Assembly: GCF_005048855.1 (NCBI RefSeq)
Contig: NZ_SUME01000002.1
Span: 539,057-603,056, forward strand
DNA from: Sphingobacterium olei
GTDB lineage: Bacteria > Bacteroidota > Bacteroidia > Sphingobacteriales > Sphingobacteriaceae
Reading direction: 5' to 3'
DNA: 64,000 bases
Part shown: one piece after another, positions 24,447-34,549 of the stretch
Layout: each line of letters starts with the position of its first letter
Position numbering within the stretch: the first letter of the stretch is position 1
Translations under genes and position numbers: made by a program
Notes under the pieces: model-generated
The model's input: the letters and a program-made list of their open reading frames with translations, nothing else
Told to the model about the DNA's origin: nothing
Databases searched by the model: none

Positions 24447-27400
24447 TTGAAGAGCACGTTATCATACCTCCTGATTTTAGTTTCCTTACTTTTTAGTTAT
24501 TGCTTTTCCTTTGCCCAAGAAATCGGAATTGCTTCTGTCCGCATTGAACAGGAATTACCTTCATTAACTGTCAATCAAATTTTTCAGGACAGAGAGGGCT
24601 TTATTTGGTTTGCAACCGCTCAGGGATTCAGTCGATTTGATGCATTTAATCTCCTTAACTTCAGGCTGAAAAATAGCGAGGGTAACGTTATTGCTGACCA
24701 AAATATAACATCCGTCAACGAAATAGAAGGTGCGCTTCTGTTAGCCACACAAAGTGGATTGTATATATTGGACAAGAAATCCTATAAAGTACGCCCTTTT
24801 CCCGACCAGACATTAGAAAATGCAAATATTACGACAATCCACATTGACAAAGAATCCAACATTTGGATAGGAACATTTAACGCAATCCATGTGTACCGAC
24901 CGGATCTTAGTCTCAAAAAAAAATACACACACGATCCGAACAACAAGAACACAATTCCTTCAGGCACGGTTAATACTGTTTTCGAAGATAGCCGGGGAAA
25001 CATATGGATGGGGATCTGGGGCGCAGGTCTTTTTAAATTAAATAAGAATGTAGATCGGTTTATTTCCTATCCAAAATTGGGCTCAAGAAACAATCCCTTC
25101 AGAATATTAGAAGATGACCACGGACAACTGTGGATTGTAACTTGGGGAGACGGGCTTTTTCTTTTTAACCCTGATGACCCCAAGGCTATTTATCAGGAAA
25201 TACTGATAAAAAATAGAAGAAGAGAAGGAAAAGAAGATCTCTTTTACAATATCCTCCAAGACCGACATAAGAAATACATTTGGGTTTTGTCTTTCTCTGG
25301 CGTATCTACCTTTGCTTATACGGCAGACGGAGCACTAGAAGAAATCGATCAATCGTCATTATTTGACAATACTTCCAATATATTTAGTGATATTCATCAA
25401 GATCGAACGGGAACTTTATGGCTTTCTGTCGGAGGAAAAGGTGTTTCAACTATTCGTTTCGACAGACCCGATGTAAAGCATTTTGGCTTTGAAGAAGTGA
25501 AGAAGAAATACGGTATAGCTCCGAATTTAAATATGCTCTACAAGGATAACGAGGGACAGCTTTGGTTTAATTTAGAACGGCTTGGTTTGGGTAAATTCGA
25601 TCCTAAAAAAAATAAGGTTTATACCTATAGCAACGCTAGCTTTAAAGACTTACTGGCTATTCGTGCGGTTAACTGCGCACTTGAAGTGGATAACGAGATC
25701 TGGATTGGATCATCCTACGATCCGATCATAAATATCTTCCGAAAAAGCAATAGTGAGATTATATTAAAGCGACAAATAAATCTACAGGAAAGCACACCGC
25801 AGGCCGGTGCACCTCTATTTTTCTTTCCAGACAGAGACAATAATATTTGGATTGCGACAGCCAATGGTGTCCTTGTGCAACGGGCAAAAGACCAAAGACT
25901 AGTCGCGATACAGAACATAGAAGATCATATCACAGGAATTTCCCAAGACCGTGAAGGAAACCTATGGGTGGCCACTAAAGGTAATGGAATCTACCAGCTT
26001 AGTGCTCAAAACTCCTGGAAAGAGAATCAGCGTATCGGCAAACATACGCCAGGGTTATTAACAGATCAGATTGAAACGATGGATGCCGATGATAAGGGTA
26101 ATCTCTGGATAGGCACAAAAGATGCACGCCTTCTGTCTTATCATATTCAGCAGAAAAAAATAAACGAATTCGCTAACTCGCAGCTTTTTTCGAAGAATCA
26201 GCTTCTTGATGTTGTTTGTCTTGGCAATACCACTTGGCTGTCAACCACAAGAAATATATACCGGATAAACCCAGGCAACAGAAACATTGTGGAATACACT
26301 TCCGATGATGGTCTATATGTGAATATGTTTGCAAAACGAGCCTATACGATAGATCCCAAAAATAAATCTATCTATTTTGGCGGATATAATGGCGTTGTGC
26401 AATTTCAAAATTCAGATTTCGTCGCTGAGCATACCTCACCTGTTATTGTCTCAGACATTAAAATCAATAATCAATCTGCCGTACTTCATTCGGAAAATCA
26501 AAAATTTGACTTCTACAGCCAGGCGCTTCTTTTAGAACCGGAAGACCAGAATCTAGAGATTAGTTTCACATCTTTTGAATATAACCATCCCGACAAAATT
26601 AGATACGCCTATAAGTTGGAAGGTGTTGATAAAGACTGGGTATACGCGCCAAGAGAACGTCTCTTCGCTACATACAATAACCTTGGCAAAGGGGAGTATC
26701 GCTTTTTGATCAAAGCTACAGATCTCAATAACAAATGGAACTCGGCTATTACAGAAATTACAATCAAAAAGAAACCCGCATTTTATGAAAGTAATTTGGC
26801 CTATCTTGTTTACACACTAATTGTGGTTACCCTTATCTATTATATCGTCTCTTTTGCAATGAACAGGCTGAAATTGCGTAGTGACTTAAGAATAGCACAG
26901 ATAGAAAAAGAAAAAGCCAACGAATTGGTGCAAACCAAGCTAAGCTATTTTACCAATATTTCGCACGATTTGCTCACCCCATTAACCATTATTTCCTGTT
27001 TGATAGATGACATTCAAATAACGACCAAGAAAAATCTAACACAATTCGAAAAAATGAGATTTAATCTAGATCGATTGAAGCGCTTGCTCCAACAGATCCT
27101 CGACTTTAGAAGGGTGGAAAATAAACAGATGGAATTGCGCGTAAGCTATGGAGAAATTGGTCATTTTATTGAAGAACTCTGCTCCATGTACTTCAGTCCT
27201 TTGGCGAAAAAAAAGAATATTCGTTTCGAGATTCAACCACCGGCGCGGGCAGTTGAAGGTTATTTCGACATTGATAAATTAGACAAGATCTTATTCAATC
27301 TATTATCCAATGCTTTTAAATACACGCCAAATGGTGGACGTATCACCCTCTCCTATACAACCACCGAAAAACCAAACGGCACGCATTTAACTATACAGCT

Positions 27401-28490
27401 TCAAGACACGGGTATTGGCATATCTCCAGAAGAATTGGATTTGATATTTATTCCTTTTTATAACAATAAACATGCAAAACAGCGCGAGAGCAACGGTATA
27501 GGCCTTGCTCTGACGAAAGAGCTGGTCGAAATCCACCACGGGAGCATCAACGTAGAAAGTGTTCCTCAGAAAGGCACTTACTTCACCGTCTCTATTCCCA
27601 TTGATAAAAACCAATATTCGGTATCAGAATTACAACTGCTGAACAAGCACTTTTTAGATACCGCTTTCTCTGTTGATATCGCGGAAAATCCAGAGACCCT
27701 ACCCGTACTTCGGATTGGTGAAAAACAGCTGAATTTACTGTTGGTAGAAGATAATGAAGATCTCCGTCTGACTATGTGCAATGTCTTGTCTAGAAATTAT
27801 ACCATCTATCAAGCGACACATGGTGAAGAAGCGCTTGAGCTACTACGTGATCATGACATCGATATTGTGATTAGCGATATCATGATGCCGGTTATGGATG
27901 GTTTAACGCTCTGTCGAACCATTAAATCCAACACCGAGATAAACCATATTCCTATAATCTTGCTAACAGCTAAAAACAGCATAGATGATCGAATTGAATC
28001 TTATCAAGCCGGTGCCGATGCGTATATCAGTAAACCCTTTGAGCTGAAAGTATTAGAGGCGCGAATACATAGCTTTGTCATCAACAAACGGACAAGACAA
28101 CTGGATTTTAAAGCAAATCCTCAAATCAATATTTCAACTCTTGATTATACTCCCCTTGACGAACAATTCTTGAACAAAATGGTCCATATTATTGAGTCGA
28201 ATTTAGAAGATGATCAATTCGATGTCGTTAAATTGGGTGATAAGTTAGGGTTATCAAAATCGACTCTTTACCGAAAGACGAAAGTACTGCTCAATCTATC
28301 GCCCAGCGAATTTATTAAAAACATTCGCCTGAAACATGCTTGTCAAATGATGGATCAAGATAAATCTATTTCGGTAAGTGAAGTAGCTTTTGCCACAGGG
28401 TTTTCGGATCCCCGATATTTTTCCACCTGTTTCAAAGCGGAATTCGGAGTAACACCTACGGATTACCAAAAGAGTAATCCACCCAAATGA
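24447..28490 (+). CDS. Hybrid two-component system regulator (HTCS)
   Basis: A 1347-residue one-protein sensor and transcription factor. It uses a TTG start: no ATG lies nearby in frame, and only this start gives the signal peptide MKSTLSYLLILVSLLFSYCFSFAQ. Domains: two seven-bladed propellers (repeats such as IFQDREGFIWFATAQGFSRF and VFEDSRGNIWMGIWGAGLFKL, residues about 30-690), a Y_Y_Y domain (about 700-775), one transmembrane helix (about 788-808), HisKA with His840 in NISHDLLTPLT, HATPase (LLSNAFKYTPNGG and GIGLALTKELV), a receiver with Asp1144 in VISDIMMPVMDG, and an AraC-type HTH (about 1250-1345). Family knowledge: it senses a periplasmic oligosaccharide and activates nearby utilisation genes. 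It lies between GH105 and the GH97-GH43 operon, its probable targets. Confidence 0.96.
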   Translation: MKSTLSYLLILVSLLFSYCFSFAQEIGIASVRIEQELPSLTVNQIFQDREGFIWFATAQGFSRFDAFNLLNFRLKNSEGNVIADQNITSVNEIEGALLLATQSGLYILDKKSYKVRPFPDQTLENANITTIHIDKESNIWIGTFNAIHVYRPDLSLKKKYTHDPNNKNTIPSGTVNTVFEDSRGNIWMGIWGAGLFKLNKNVDRFISYPKLGSRNNPFRILEDDHGQLWIVTWGDGLFLFNPDDPKAIYQEILIKNRRREGKEDLFYNILQDRHKKYIWVLSFSGVSTFAYTADGALEEIDQSSLFDNTSNIFSDIHQDRTGTLWLSVGGKGVSTIRFDRPDVKHFGFEEVKKKYGIAPNLNMLYKDNEGQLWFNLERLGLGKFDPKKNKVYTYSNASFKDLLAIRAVNCALEVDNEIWIGSSYDPIINIFRKSNSEIILKRQINLQESTPQAGAPLFFFPDRDNNIWIATANGVLVQRAKDQRLVAIQNIEDHITGISQDREGNLWVATKGNGIYQLSAQNSWKENQRIGKHTPGLLTDQIETMDADDKGNLWIGTKDARLLSYHIQQKKINEFANSQLFSKNQLLDVVCLGNTTWLSTTRNIYRINPGNRNIVEYTSDDGLYVNMFAKRAYTIDPKNKSIYFGGYNGVVQFQNSDFVAEHTSPVIVSDIKINNQSAVLHSENQKFDFYSQALLLEPEDQNLEISFTSFEYNHPDKIRYAYKLEGVDKDWVYAPRERLFATYNNLGKGEYRFLIKATDLNNKWNSAITEITIKKKPAFYESNLAYLVYTLIVVTLIYYIVSFAMNRLKLRSDLRIAQIEKEKANELVQTKLSYFTNISHDLLTPLTIISCLIDDIQITTKKNLTQFEKMRFNLDRLKRLLQQILDFRRVENKQMELRVSYGEIGHFIEELCSMYFSPLAKKKNIRFEIQPPARAVEGYFDIDKLDKILFNLLSNAFKYTPNGGRITLSYTTTEKPNGTHLTIQLQDTGIGISPEELDLIFIPFYNNKHAKQRESNGIGLALTKELVEIHHGSINVESVPQKGTYFTVSIPIDKNQYSVSELQLLNKHFLDTAFSVDIAENPETLPVLRIGEKQLNLLLVEDNEDLRLTMCNVLSRNYTIYQATHGEEALELLRDHDIDIVISDIMMPVMDGLTLCRTIKSNTEINHIPIILLTAKNSIDDRIESYQAGADAYISKPFELKVLEARIHSFVINKRTRQLDFKANPQINISTLDYTPLDEQFLNKMVHIIESNLEDDQFDVVKLGDKLGLSKSTLYRKTKVLLNLSPSEFIKNIRLKHACQMMDQDKSISVSEVAFATGFSDPRYFSTCFKAEFGVTPTDYQKSNPPK

Positions 28491-28528
28491 TATTTAACTT
28501 CTAAATTATTCAAAAGGCTTACCCCTAC

Positions 28529-30481
28529 CTATCTCATACTGACAACTAGAAAACCGCCACCTGGCTGAATCGTCAATTTGAGCTGTTTACCTTCTGCAGG
28601 CTTTATGACAGCCTTCTTTGATGTGCGATCATTGTTATCCGTATATAATTGCCATTCATTATCTGAAAGCATCGGCAGAGAAACGGTAATTATTTTTTCG
28701 TTTTTCTCCGCATTGATGCCCGCGACATACCAACGGTCGGCATGTTTTCTTGCTAAAATGACATATTTCCCGGGGTAACCGTCGATAAAGACGGTTTCGT
28801 CCCAGGTCGTTGGCACTTGTTTCATAAAGTCAATCACGTGTGCTGGCATTTCATCCAAATTGTTTGGTGTGATGCCAAAATTCTGAACAGGTGTTTGAAA
28901 TAAAACAGCGGTAGCCACCTGAAAGATTTCGGTCGTTTTGCGTATTGTCCCTCCGTTGTTTTCACGGTTATGCCGTTTATTGAGTAATACAGGTCCAAAA
29001 TCCATGGAACCTACCGTGTTTCGGATAAAGGGATGTAAGCAGGCATTAAAAGCTTCCATATCGTTTGCGTGCTGGGTGAAAATCAAATTCTCTGAAGCGA
29101 GTACAGCCTCACTACCAACAAAATTTGGATACATGCGTTCCCAACCCCGCGGCAAGGTACATCCGTGGAAAATAACAACTAGGCCGTAATCATTGGCATC
29201 GGATAAGATATCCTCGTATAATTTTAGGGTTTCCTGTTTATCCCCACCAAAGAAGTCTACCTTGATCCCTTTTATACCTATACGTTGCATCCACGCCATC
29301 TCTTCTTTGCGAGATACGGCGGTACTCATACGATTTTTGGGCGTCTGCGGTGCATCGTTCCAGTAACCATTCGAATTGTACCAAAGACAAAGTCCTACGC
29401 CTTTATCCTTGCCATAGACGACTAGTTCTTCGATTTTATCGCGCCCGATTCGCGCATCCCACCAATTATCAACCAAGCTGAACTCATACCCCATTGCAGC
29501 CGAAAGATCAATAAATTTTTTTTGGTCTTCGAAGTTAATACTGCCATCTTGCCACTCTAACCAACTCCAGGTGGAGCGTCCAAAAGTATAGTCCGTTGAA
29601 GCTGCATATTGGGGCTCGACCACATCAAAGGTGATGGTCGTTTCGACAATAGGCTTCAGGCTATTCCCTACCGTCAACGTACGCCACGGTGTATAACCGG
29701 GTAAAGCGATCGTCGGCTGTGCACTACCTATACCATTGTTTTCTCCAGGCTCGGGATAAGCGATTTTATAAAGTCCATCCTTCGCCCCCTCACTTAGTTT
29801 AGATCCACAATACAAGCTATTCACCCCTGTCTCGGAAACCAAAACCCAACCACGGTCTCCAACGTGAAAGAGAGCAGGAAAAGTATAGCCCACTCCATAT
29901 TTGGAAGGTTCTCCTATGGCCTGATCCGGATTATACTCCTCCTCGTAACTAGGCTTGGTTTTCATCCATCCGATCATAGGTGAAGCTTGAGGCGTCAAAA
30001 ACGTGGTCGTAGTAGCCGGAAATTTGAACCCGCTAAGTTCCTCTTCGACAGGAAAATTAGCAGTTTCACCTACCTGTGGTACATGGTAACGGAAAGCGAT
30101 ATCATTATTACTCACCCGGAAGATAACGTCGAGTTTTTGCTTCGCATCATTTTCAAGTTTACATACGAGTTCGTTTGCTTGGTAGCGAACCTGTCGGCGT
30201 TTAATCTTCCGTTCCTCGTATGTTAGGTCGATTTGATTGGAGACTTGATGGTCCATAAAATGCAAATTACTCGCTAAATCGACCGTTTTTCCCTTCAAGC
30301 CGAGAGGTGACTTTTCCAACATCTCGTTTCCATCCAGTTGTACGCGATAATATAACCGGCCGTTTTCTAGCGAAAGGTGCACAACTAATCGTTTATCGGG
30401 GCTGGAAATATACATTTCCTCCGAATAGCTTATTAAGAATAAGATACTAAGGAAGCTCGTTATAAGAAATCGTTTCATCAT
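28529..30481 (-). CDS. GH97 alpha-glycosidase (probably retaining alpha-galactosidase type)
   Basis: A 650-residue protein with a signal peptide (MMKRFLITSFLSILFLISYS). The N-terminal beta-sandwich (about 25-270), TIM barrel (about 280-550, from YTFGRSTWSWLEWQDG) and C-terminal beta domain match GH97. Asp409 in GIKGIKVDFFGGD lies at the position where retaining GH97 members carry their nucleophile, and the HGCTLPRGWERMYPN, SEAVLASE and FTQHANDMEAF segments follow. Inverting members (SusB-like alpha-glucosidases) use glutamates instead, so an alpha-galactosidase-like (or alpha/beta-L-arabinopyranosidase) activity is more likely; the subtype needs alignment. It is the last gene of the five-gene hydrolase operon, 52 bases after GH51, and convergent with the hybrid regulator. 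Confidence 0.9.
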   Translation of the reverse strand: MMKRFLITSFLSILFLISYSEEMYISSPDKRLVVHLSLENGRLYYRVQLDGNEMLEKSPLGLKGKTVDLASNLHFMDHQVSNQIDLTYEERKIKRRQVRYQANELVCKLENDAKQKLDVIFRVSNNDIAFRYHVPQVGETANFPVEEELSGFKFPATTTTFLTPQASPMIGWMKTKPSYEEEYNPDQAIGEPSKYGVGYTFPALFHVGDRGWVLVSETGVNSLYCGSKLSEGAKDGLYKIAYPEPGENNGIGSAQPTIALPGYTPWRTLTVGNSLKPIVETTITFDVVEPQYAASTDYTFGRSTWSWLEWQDGSINFEDQKKFIDLSAAMGYEFSLVDNWWDARIGRDKIEELVVYGKDKGVGLCLWYNSNGYWNDAPQTPKNRMSTAVSRKEEMAWMQRIGIKGIKVDFFGGDKQETLKLYEDILSDANDYGLVVIFHGCTLPRGWERMYPNFVGSEAVLASENLIFTQHANDMEAFNACLHPFIRNTVGSMDFGPVLLNKRHNRENNGGTIRKTTEIFQVATAVLFQTPVQNFGITPNNLDEMPAHVIDFMKQVPTTWDETVFIDGYPGKYVILARKHADRWYVAGINAEKNEKIITVSLPMLSDNEWQLYTDNNDRTSKKAVIKPAEGKQLKLTIQPGGGFLVVSMR

Positions 30482-30533
30482 TTTTATAAAGAATATCGCT
30501 GAAATTATTTTATATTAAGAATGGGTTTTGCTG

Positions 30534-32498
30534 TTATTTAACAGGGATTTTGATAACTGTAAAAGAATGCGGCAAGAAAGATTCCTTGACTACCTTTCCT
30601 GAATATCTAACGCTCGATTCCTGTGGCTGTATTTTTAATGGATCTTCGATGCTGTTGTAAGCGGACATGTCGTTGCTGTTTATTGTTATTTTAACAGCAT
30701 CTCCATTTATCTTCTTCTTTGAGTCAAGCTGAAAAGCTATATCTACCATTCTACTATTGTGATTGACAAACTTAAGGATCAACTCTTTTGTTCCTTCATC
30801 ATACACAGCAGAAGCATACAAGCTGTCTTGACCAACAACATTGCTGTCGTCCCATTTCAGTGGGATAATAGAAGTTCCTTTATTCGTTGAATATAGTTTT
30901 TGGATATGATAGCTGGGCGTACCATACACCTTCAGGTTATCCACCCAAATGAGATCTGGCGTCCACTGCCATCCATCGACATGCCCAAATAGTGGAGCAT
31001 AAGAAGCCATCGTCACGACATCTCCGTTACGTTCAAGTCCGGTTAAGAAAGCGGCTTCGGAAAGTGCTGCATCCCATGAGTTTTTGTTAGGACCATTTGG
31101 ACGGGTAGTATGCGATGCGTATTCACCTGCAAATATTTTAGGTCCGTTCCGGTCGTAATCATCATAGCGTGCTGCACTCGACAAAAACCATGTAGGCGGA
31201 CGATAGTAATGCTCGTCTATCACATCGATCTTCATTTCCCTTAACTGTTCGTCCAGATAATCAAACCGTTCGCCATCCGGCCCCGTTCCTGAACTTGCAA
31301 TAATGGCAATTTCAGGGTGCTTAGCTTTTAAAACTGTCTGAAAAGCAATAAGTCGCTCAATATACTGCGGTCCCCAATTTTCATTTCCGACGCCCAACAT
31401 CTTAAGGTTAAATTTTTCAGGATGCCCCATATCCGCGCGCAATTTCCCCCATTTTGTATCTATATCTCCATTCGCAAATTCAATTAAATCCAATGCATCC
31501 TGAATATAGGAATCCAGTTCATCTAGCGGTACTACTTCTCCTGTATTAAATTGACAAGCCATCCCACAATTTAAGATCGGCAGGGGTTCAGCACCAATAT
31601 CTTCAGACAACAAAAAATATTCGTAAAATCCCAACCCGAAAGTTTGAAAATAATCCGGCGTTAAACGATGATTGAATTCTGTATTCCACCGGTTAATAAT
31701 CAGTTCCCTTTCTTCTATAGGTCCAACTGTTTTTTTCCATTGGAAGCGGTTCGCCAGATCCCTTCCTTCTACAATACATCCTCCCGGGAAACGGACAAAC
31801 CCGGGCTTCATATCAGCTAAAATCTGAACCATATCTTTTCTCAATCCTTTTGATCTCTCCATCCAGGTATCTTCCGGAAATAGCGAAAGCATGTCCACTT
31901 CGGCATGCCCCGTGCCTTGTATCCAGATATTAAGTTTACCTTTTTTCGTTTCGCCGACAGATCTAAATTTAACGGCTCCGTTCGTCCATCCCGCAGTTTC
32001 GGTCAAACTTATCTTGGAGCTTCCCAATACCTTATCCGTGTCATCAAGCAGTTCCAAATGAAGAGTTAGGCCAGGCTTAGGACTTTTAAATAAGAGGGAA
32101 AATTCATATTCTAACCCACTCTTGATTCCCATACCTCGAAATCCTTCATTTTGTAATCCCAACGAAAAGTCGGTAGATTTATTAATTAATAAAGAGCGGG
32201 CATTTCCTTTTCTTTTTGAGTCATTCTGAACAATTAATGTTCCTTCTGGTATATTTTTGCCCAATGTTTTCCAACCCATTAACGGCGTACTAAACTCAAA
32301 CGAGCGATTTTTGACCAGCTCAGCATATATGCCTCCATCTGCCCCAAGATTAATATCTTCGAAGAAGATTCCCCACATGTTTGGCGAAATTTTGCCAGAA
32401 GGATTGTCCAAATTAACTTTAAAAGTTGGTATGCTTTGCGCCATGGAAATGGAGCTACATATCATCAGGATCACACCCAGAAAAAACAGCTTTTTCAT
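30534..32498 (-). CDS. GH51 alpha-L-arabinofuranosidase
   Basis: A 654-residue protein with a signal peptide (MKKLFFLGVILMICSSISMAQ). The start of the mature domain, PNMWGIFFEDINLGADGGIYAELVKNRSFE, is the Bacteroidota GH51 hallmark. A carbohydrate-binding CBM4-like insert follows (about 60-215), then the TIM barrel (RFPGGCIVEG near 240) with acid/base Glu373 in GVGNENWGPQY and nucleophile Glu459 in FAGEYASH, and a C-terminal beta domain. The family removes alpha-1,2/1,3/1,5-L-arabinofuranose from arabinan, arabinoxylan or arabinogalactan. It lies between the double GH43 and GH97 with gaps of 53 and 52 bases, in one operon. Confidence 0.95.
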   Translation of the reverse strand: MKKLFFLGVILMICSSISMAQSIPTFKVNLDNPSGKISPNMWGIFFEDINLGADGGIYAELVKNRSFEFSTPLMGWKTLGKNIPEGTLIVQNDSKRKGNARSLLINKSTDFSLGLQNEGFRGMGIKSGLEYEFSLLFKSPKPGLTLHLELLDDTDKVLGSSKISLTETAGWTNGAVKFRSVGETKKGKLNIWIQGTGHAEVDMLSLFPEDTWMERSKGLRKDMVQILADMKPGFVRFPGGCIVEGRDLANRFQWKKTVGPIEERELIINRWNTEFNHRLTPDYFQTFGLGFYEYFLLSEDIGAEPLPILNCGMACQFNTGEVVPLDELDSYIQDALDLIEFANGDIDTKWGKLRADMGHPEKFNLKMLGVGNENWGPQYIERLIAFQTVLKAKHPEIAIIASSGTGPDGERFDYLDEQLREMKIDVIDEHYYRPPTWFLSSAARYDDYDRNGPKIFAGEYASHTTRPNGPNKNSWDAALSEAAFLTGLERNGDVVTMASYAPLFGHVDGWQWTPDLIWVDNLKVYGTPSYHIQKLYSTNKGTSIIPLKWDDSNVVGQDSLYASAVYDEGTKELILKFVNHNSRMVDIAFQLDSKKKINGDAVKITINSNDMSAYNSIEDPLKIQPQESSVRYSGKVVKESFLPHSFTVIKIPVK

Positions 32499-32551
32499 AT
32501 ATATATATTCATTTAGTTATGAGTATTAAAGCAAATAATTTAATGCATTGA

Positions 32552-34549
32552 TTATAATTTGGGGGTAACTTTTTCTATTGTACCATCTGCCCGAAATTCC
32601 ATCGCATCTATACATACCTCGCGGTGGTACCCGGCAGCAGATCCCATTTTGATGCCATTGGGACGGTCAAAACGATGGTAGACAATTCGCCATTCATCTG
32701 TACCCGGGATCTGTAGCACTGAATTATGCCCCGTTGCGTATATCCCTTTTGTCGGATCCTTCGCCAAGATCAGATTATCTTCGGGAATGGTTAAGGGGCC
32801 GATAGCTGATTTGGAATAGGCATACCGAACACGGTAATTTTCACTTCTCGTATCATCTTCTGACCACAAGAAGTAATAAAGCCCCTTACGGTAAAAGACG
32901 GTAACTCCTTCCCGGAATGTGTGATCCGGCGTCATGACCTTTATGGTATTTTTCTTTATGGAAACCATATCTTTTTCCAATTCCGCGACGGCAAGGTATC
33001 CATTACCCCAGTACAGGTAGCTTTTCTTTGATTTTGGATCATAAAAAACCTCAGGGTCAATTTCCTGTCCGCCTTTCACACCCTCGGGTTTAAAATCAAT
33101 AAGCGGTTTACCGGAGTCGAGGAATGGACCTGTGGGATCTTCGGCTACCGCAACGCCGACTTTTTGCGCCGCGGTGAAATAATAGTAGTACTTATACTGA
33201 TTCTTTTTGATCCTCTTCTCTATAATGCAGGGTGCCCATGCGTTGCGATCAGCCCATGATACGTCTTTCTTTAAGTCAAGAATAATACCTTCATCAGTCC
33301 AGTCCTTCAGGTTATCCGACGAAAAGGTCTTAAAATACGTACCGCTCCAACCTGTGAACCCATCGCTTGTCGGGTAAATATAGTACTTCTTGGTTTTCTC
33401 GGAATACAAGATATCTGGATCTGCATAGTAGCCTTCTAAAACCGGATTATTTTGCGGAGCCGGTAAATCAAATCCACTTGGAATACCCCATTTTTCGGTT
33501 AAGGCCAACAGCTCCCGATGAGTAATCGGGATCACTGAGCCGTGCCGAGGTGTAAAATCGCCACCTGTAGGCGTATTCTGCACAAAACTGAAATTCTTCA
33601 GGTCTGTGCTTTTGCAAAACTGGTAATATCCCTTGGTATAGCAATCATACATCAGTACATACTCGTCTGAATTGATCAATTTAAAAACACTCGAACCTTC
33701 AACAGCTTGTTGTTTATCAAAATTGAGATGACGATATTCTGCTGTGTAGGGTCCGGTCACATTTTTACTCGTCGCCCGCATAACGCCGTTGCTTGTCCGG
33801 AATCCATTGTTTATCGTGGAGCGTCCTTCATCTTTGAAAAACAGCACGTATTCTTCGTTCTTACTGTCATATACAATATCACCATCGATGGCAGCTGAAC
33901 CAAAATCAAATAATGGTTGAGGCTCGGTAATATCCGTAAAATCCGCATTAGCATAAGAATAATACAATTTAAAATACGGTTGAATATGTTCCCCCACCGG
34001 ATACGCCCAATCGTGTCTTCCGATAGAGTAATAGATCATATATTTCTGTTCCTTTTCATCCCAGATGGTTTGTGGAGCCCATACAGCATGTAAGTTTGCC
34101 CTATCAAATCCTGTCAAACCTGGAAACCGGGTTGGGAAGTCGATAGCCGTATGTTCCCAGTGCAGCAGATCTTTACTTTTCAGAAGGACTATCCCGTCGT
34201 TACTCTGCCAGCCTTCGCTCGAACGCATATCGGTAAGTACCATATAAAAATACTTCCCATCCGCCGAACGCAGGATATGGGGATCACGGACACCTTTCTT
34301 CAGCGCTATACTATCAGAAGAAATAATTTGTTTTCCTCCGTTCAATGGTTTGTAATTAATGCCATCTAAGCTTACCGCATATCGTACTTGCTCTCCGTCC
34401 GGATCGTTATTGGAAAAATAGGCAAACAGATAAGCCGTAAAATCTTTCTCTACTGGCCCATATTTATAGGTCTGTGCATGCGTGGCTCCAACAAAAAGGA
34501 GCAACACGTAAACGGCTAATAATAAGTTGTTTTTTATCGTATTCATCAT
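32552..34549 (-). CDS. Double-domain GH43 glycosidase
   Basis: 665 residues from an ATG at 34549 that forms an ATGA overlap with the stop of the upstream GH43 gene; the longer frame to 34645 adds 32 residues with no signal peptide, while this start gives one (ending near THAQ, residue 26). Two five-bladed propellers. Domain 1 (about 35-355) is a paralogue of the neighbouring 366-residue GH43, with base Asp89 in VRDPHILR, AIDGDIVY and acid Glu in VEGSSVFK. Domain 2 (about 362-665) has EGYYADPDILY, QEIDPEVFYD and FREGVTVFYRKGLYY. Family: arabinofuranosidases, xylosidases and galactosidases; subfamily not assigned. Two different active sites in one chain suggest processing of two linkages of the same side chain. 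Confidence 0.9.
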   Translation of the reverse strand: MMNTIKNNLLLAVYVLLLFVGATHAQTYKYGPVEKDFTAYLFAYFSNNDPDGEQVRYAVSLDGINYKPLNGGKQIISSDSIALKKGVRDPHILRSADGKYFYMVLTDMRSSEGWQSNDGIVLLKSKDLLHWEHTAIDFPTRFPGLTGFDRANLHAVWAPQTIWDEKEQKYMIYYSIGRHDWAYPVGEHIQPYFKLYYSYANADFTDITEPQPLFDFGSAAIDGDIVYDSKNEEYVLFFKDEGRSTINNGFRTSNGVMRATSKNVTGPYTAEYRHLNFDKQQAVEGSSVFKLINSDEYVLMYDCYTKGYYQFCKSTDLKNFSFVQNTPTGGDFTPRHGSVIPITHRELLALTEKWGIPSGFDLPAPQNNPVLEGYYADPDILYSEKTKKYYIYPTSDGFTGWSGTYFKTFSSDNLKDWTDEGIILDLKKDVSWADRNAWAPCIIEKRIKKNQYKYYYYFTAAQKVGVAVAEDPTGPFLDSGKPLIDFKPEGVKGGQEIDPEVFYDPKSKKSYLYWGNGYLAVAELEKDMVSIKKNTIKVMTPDHTFREGVTVFYRKGLYYFLWSEDDTRSENYRVRYAYSKSAIGPLTIPEDNLILAKDPTKGIYATGHNSVLQIPGTDEWRIVYHRFDRPNGIKMGSAAGYHREVCIDAMEFRADGTIEKVTPKL

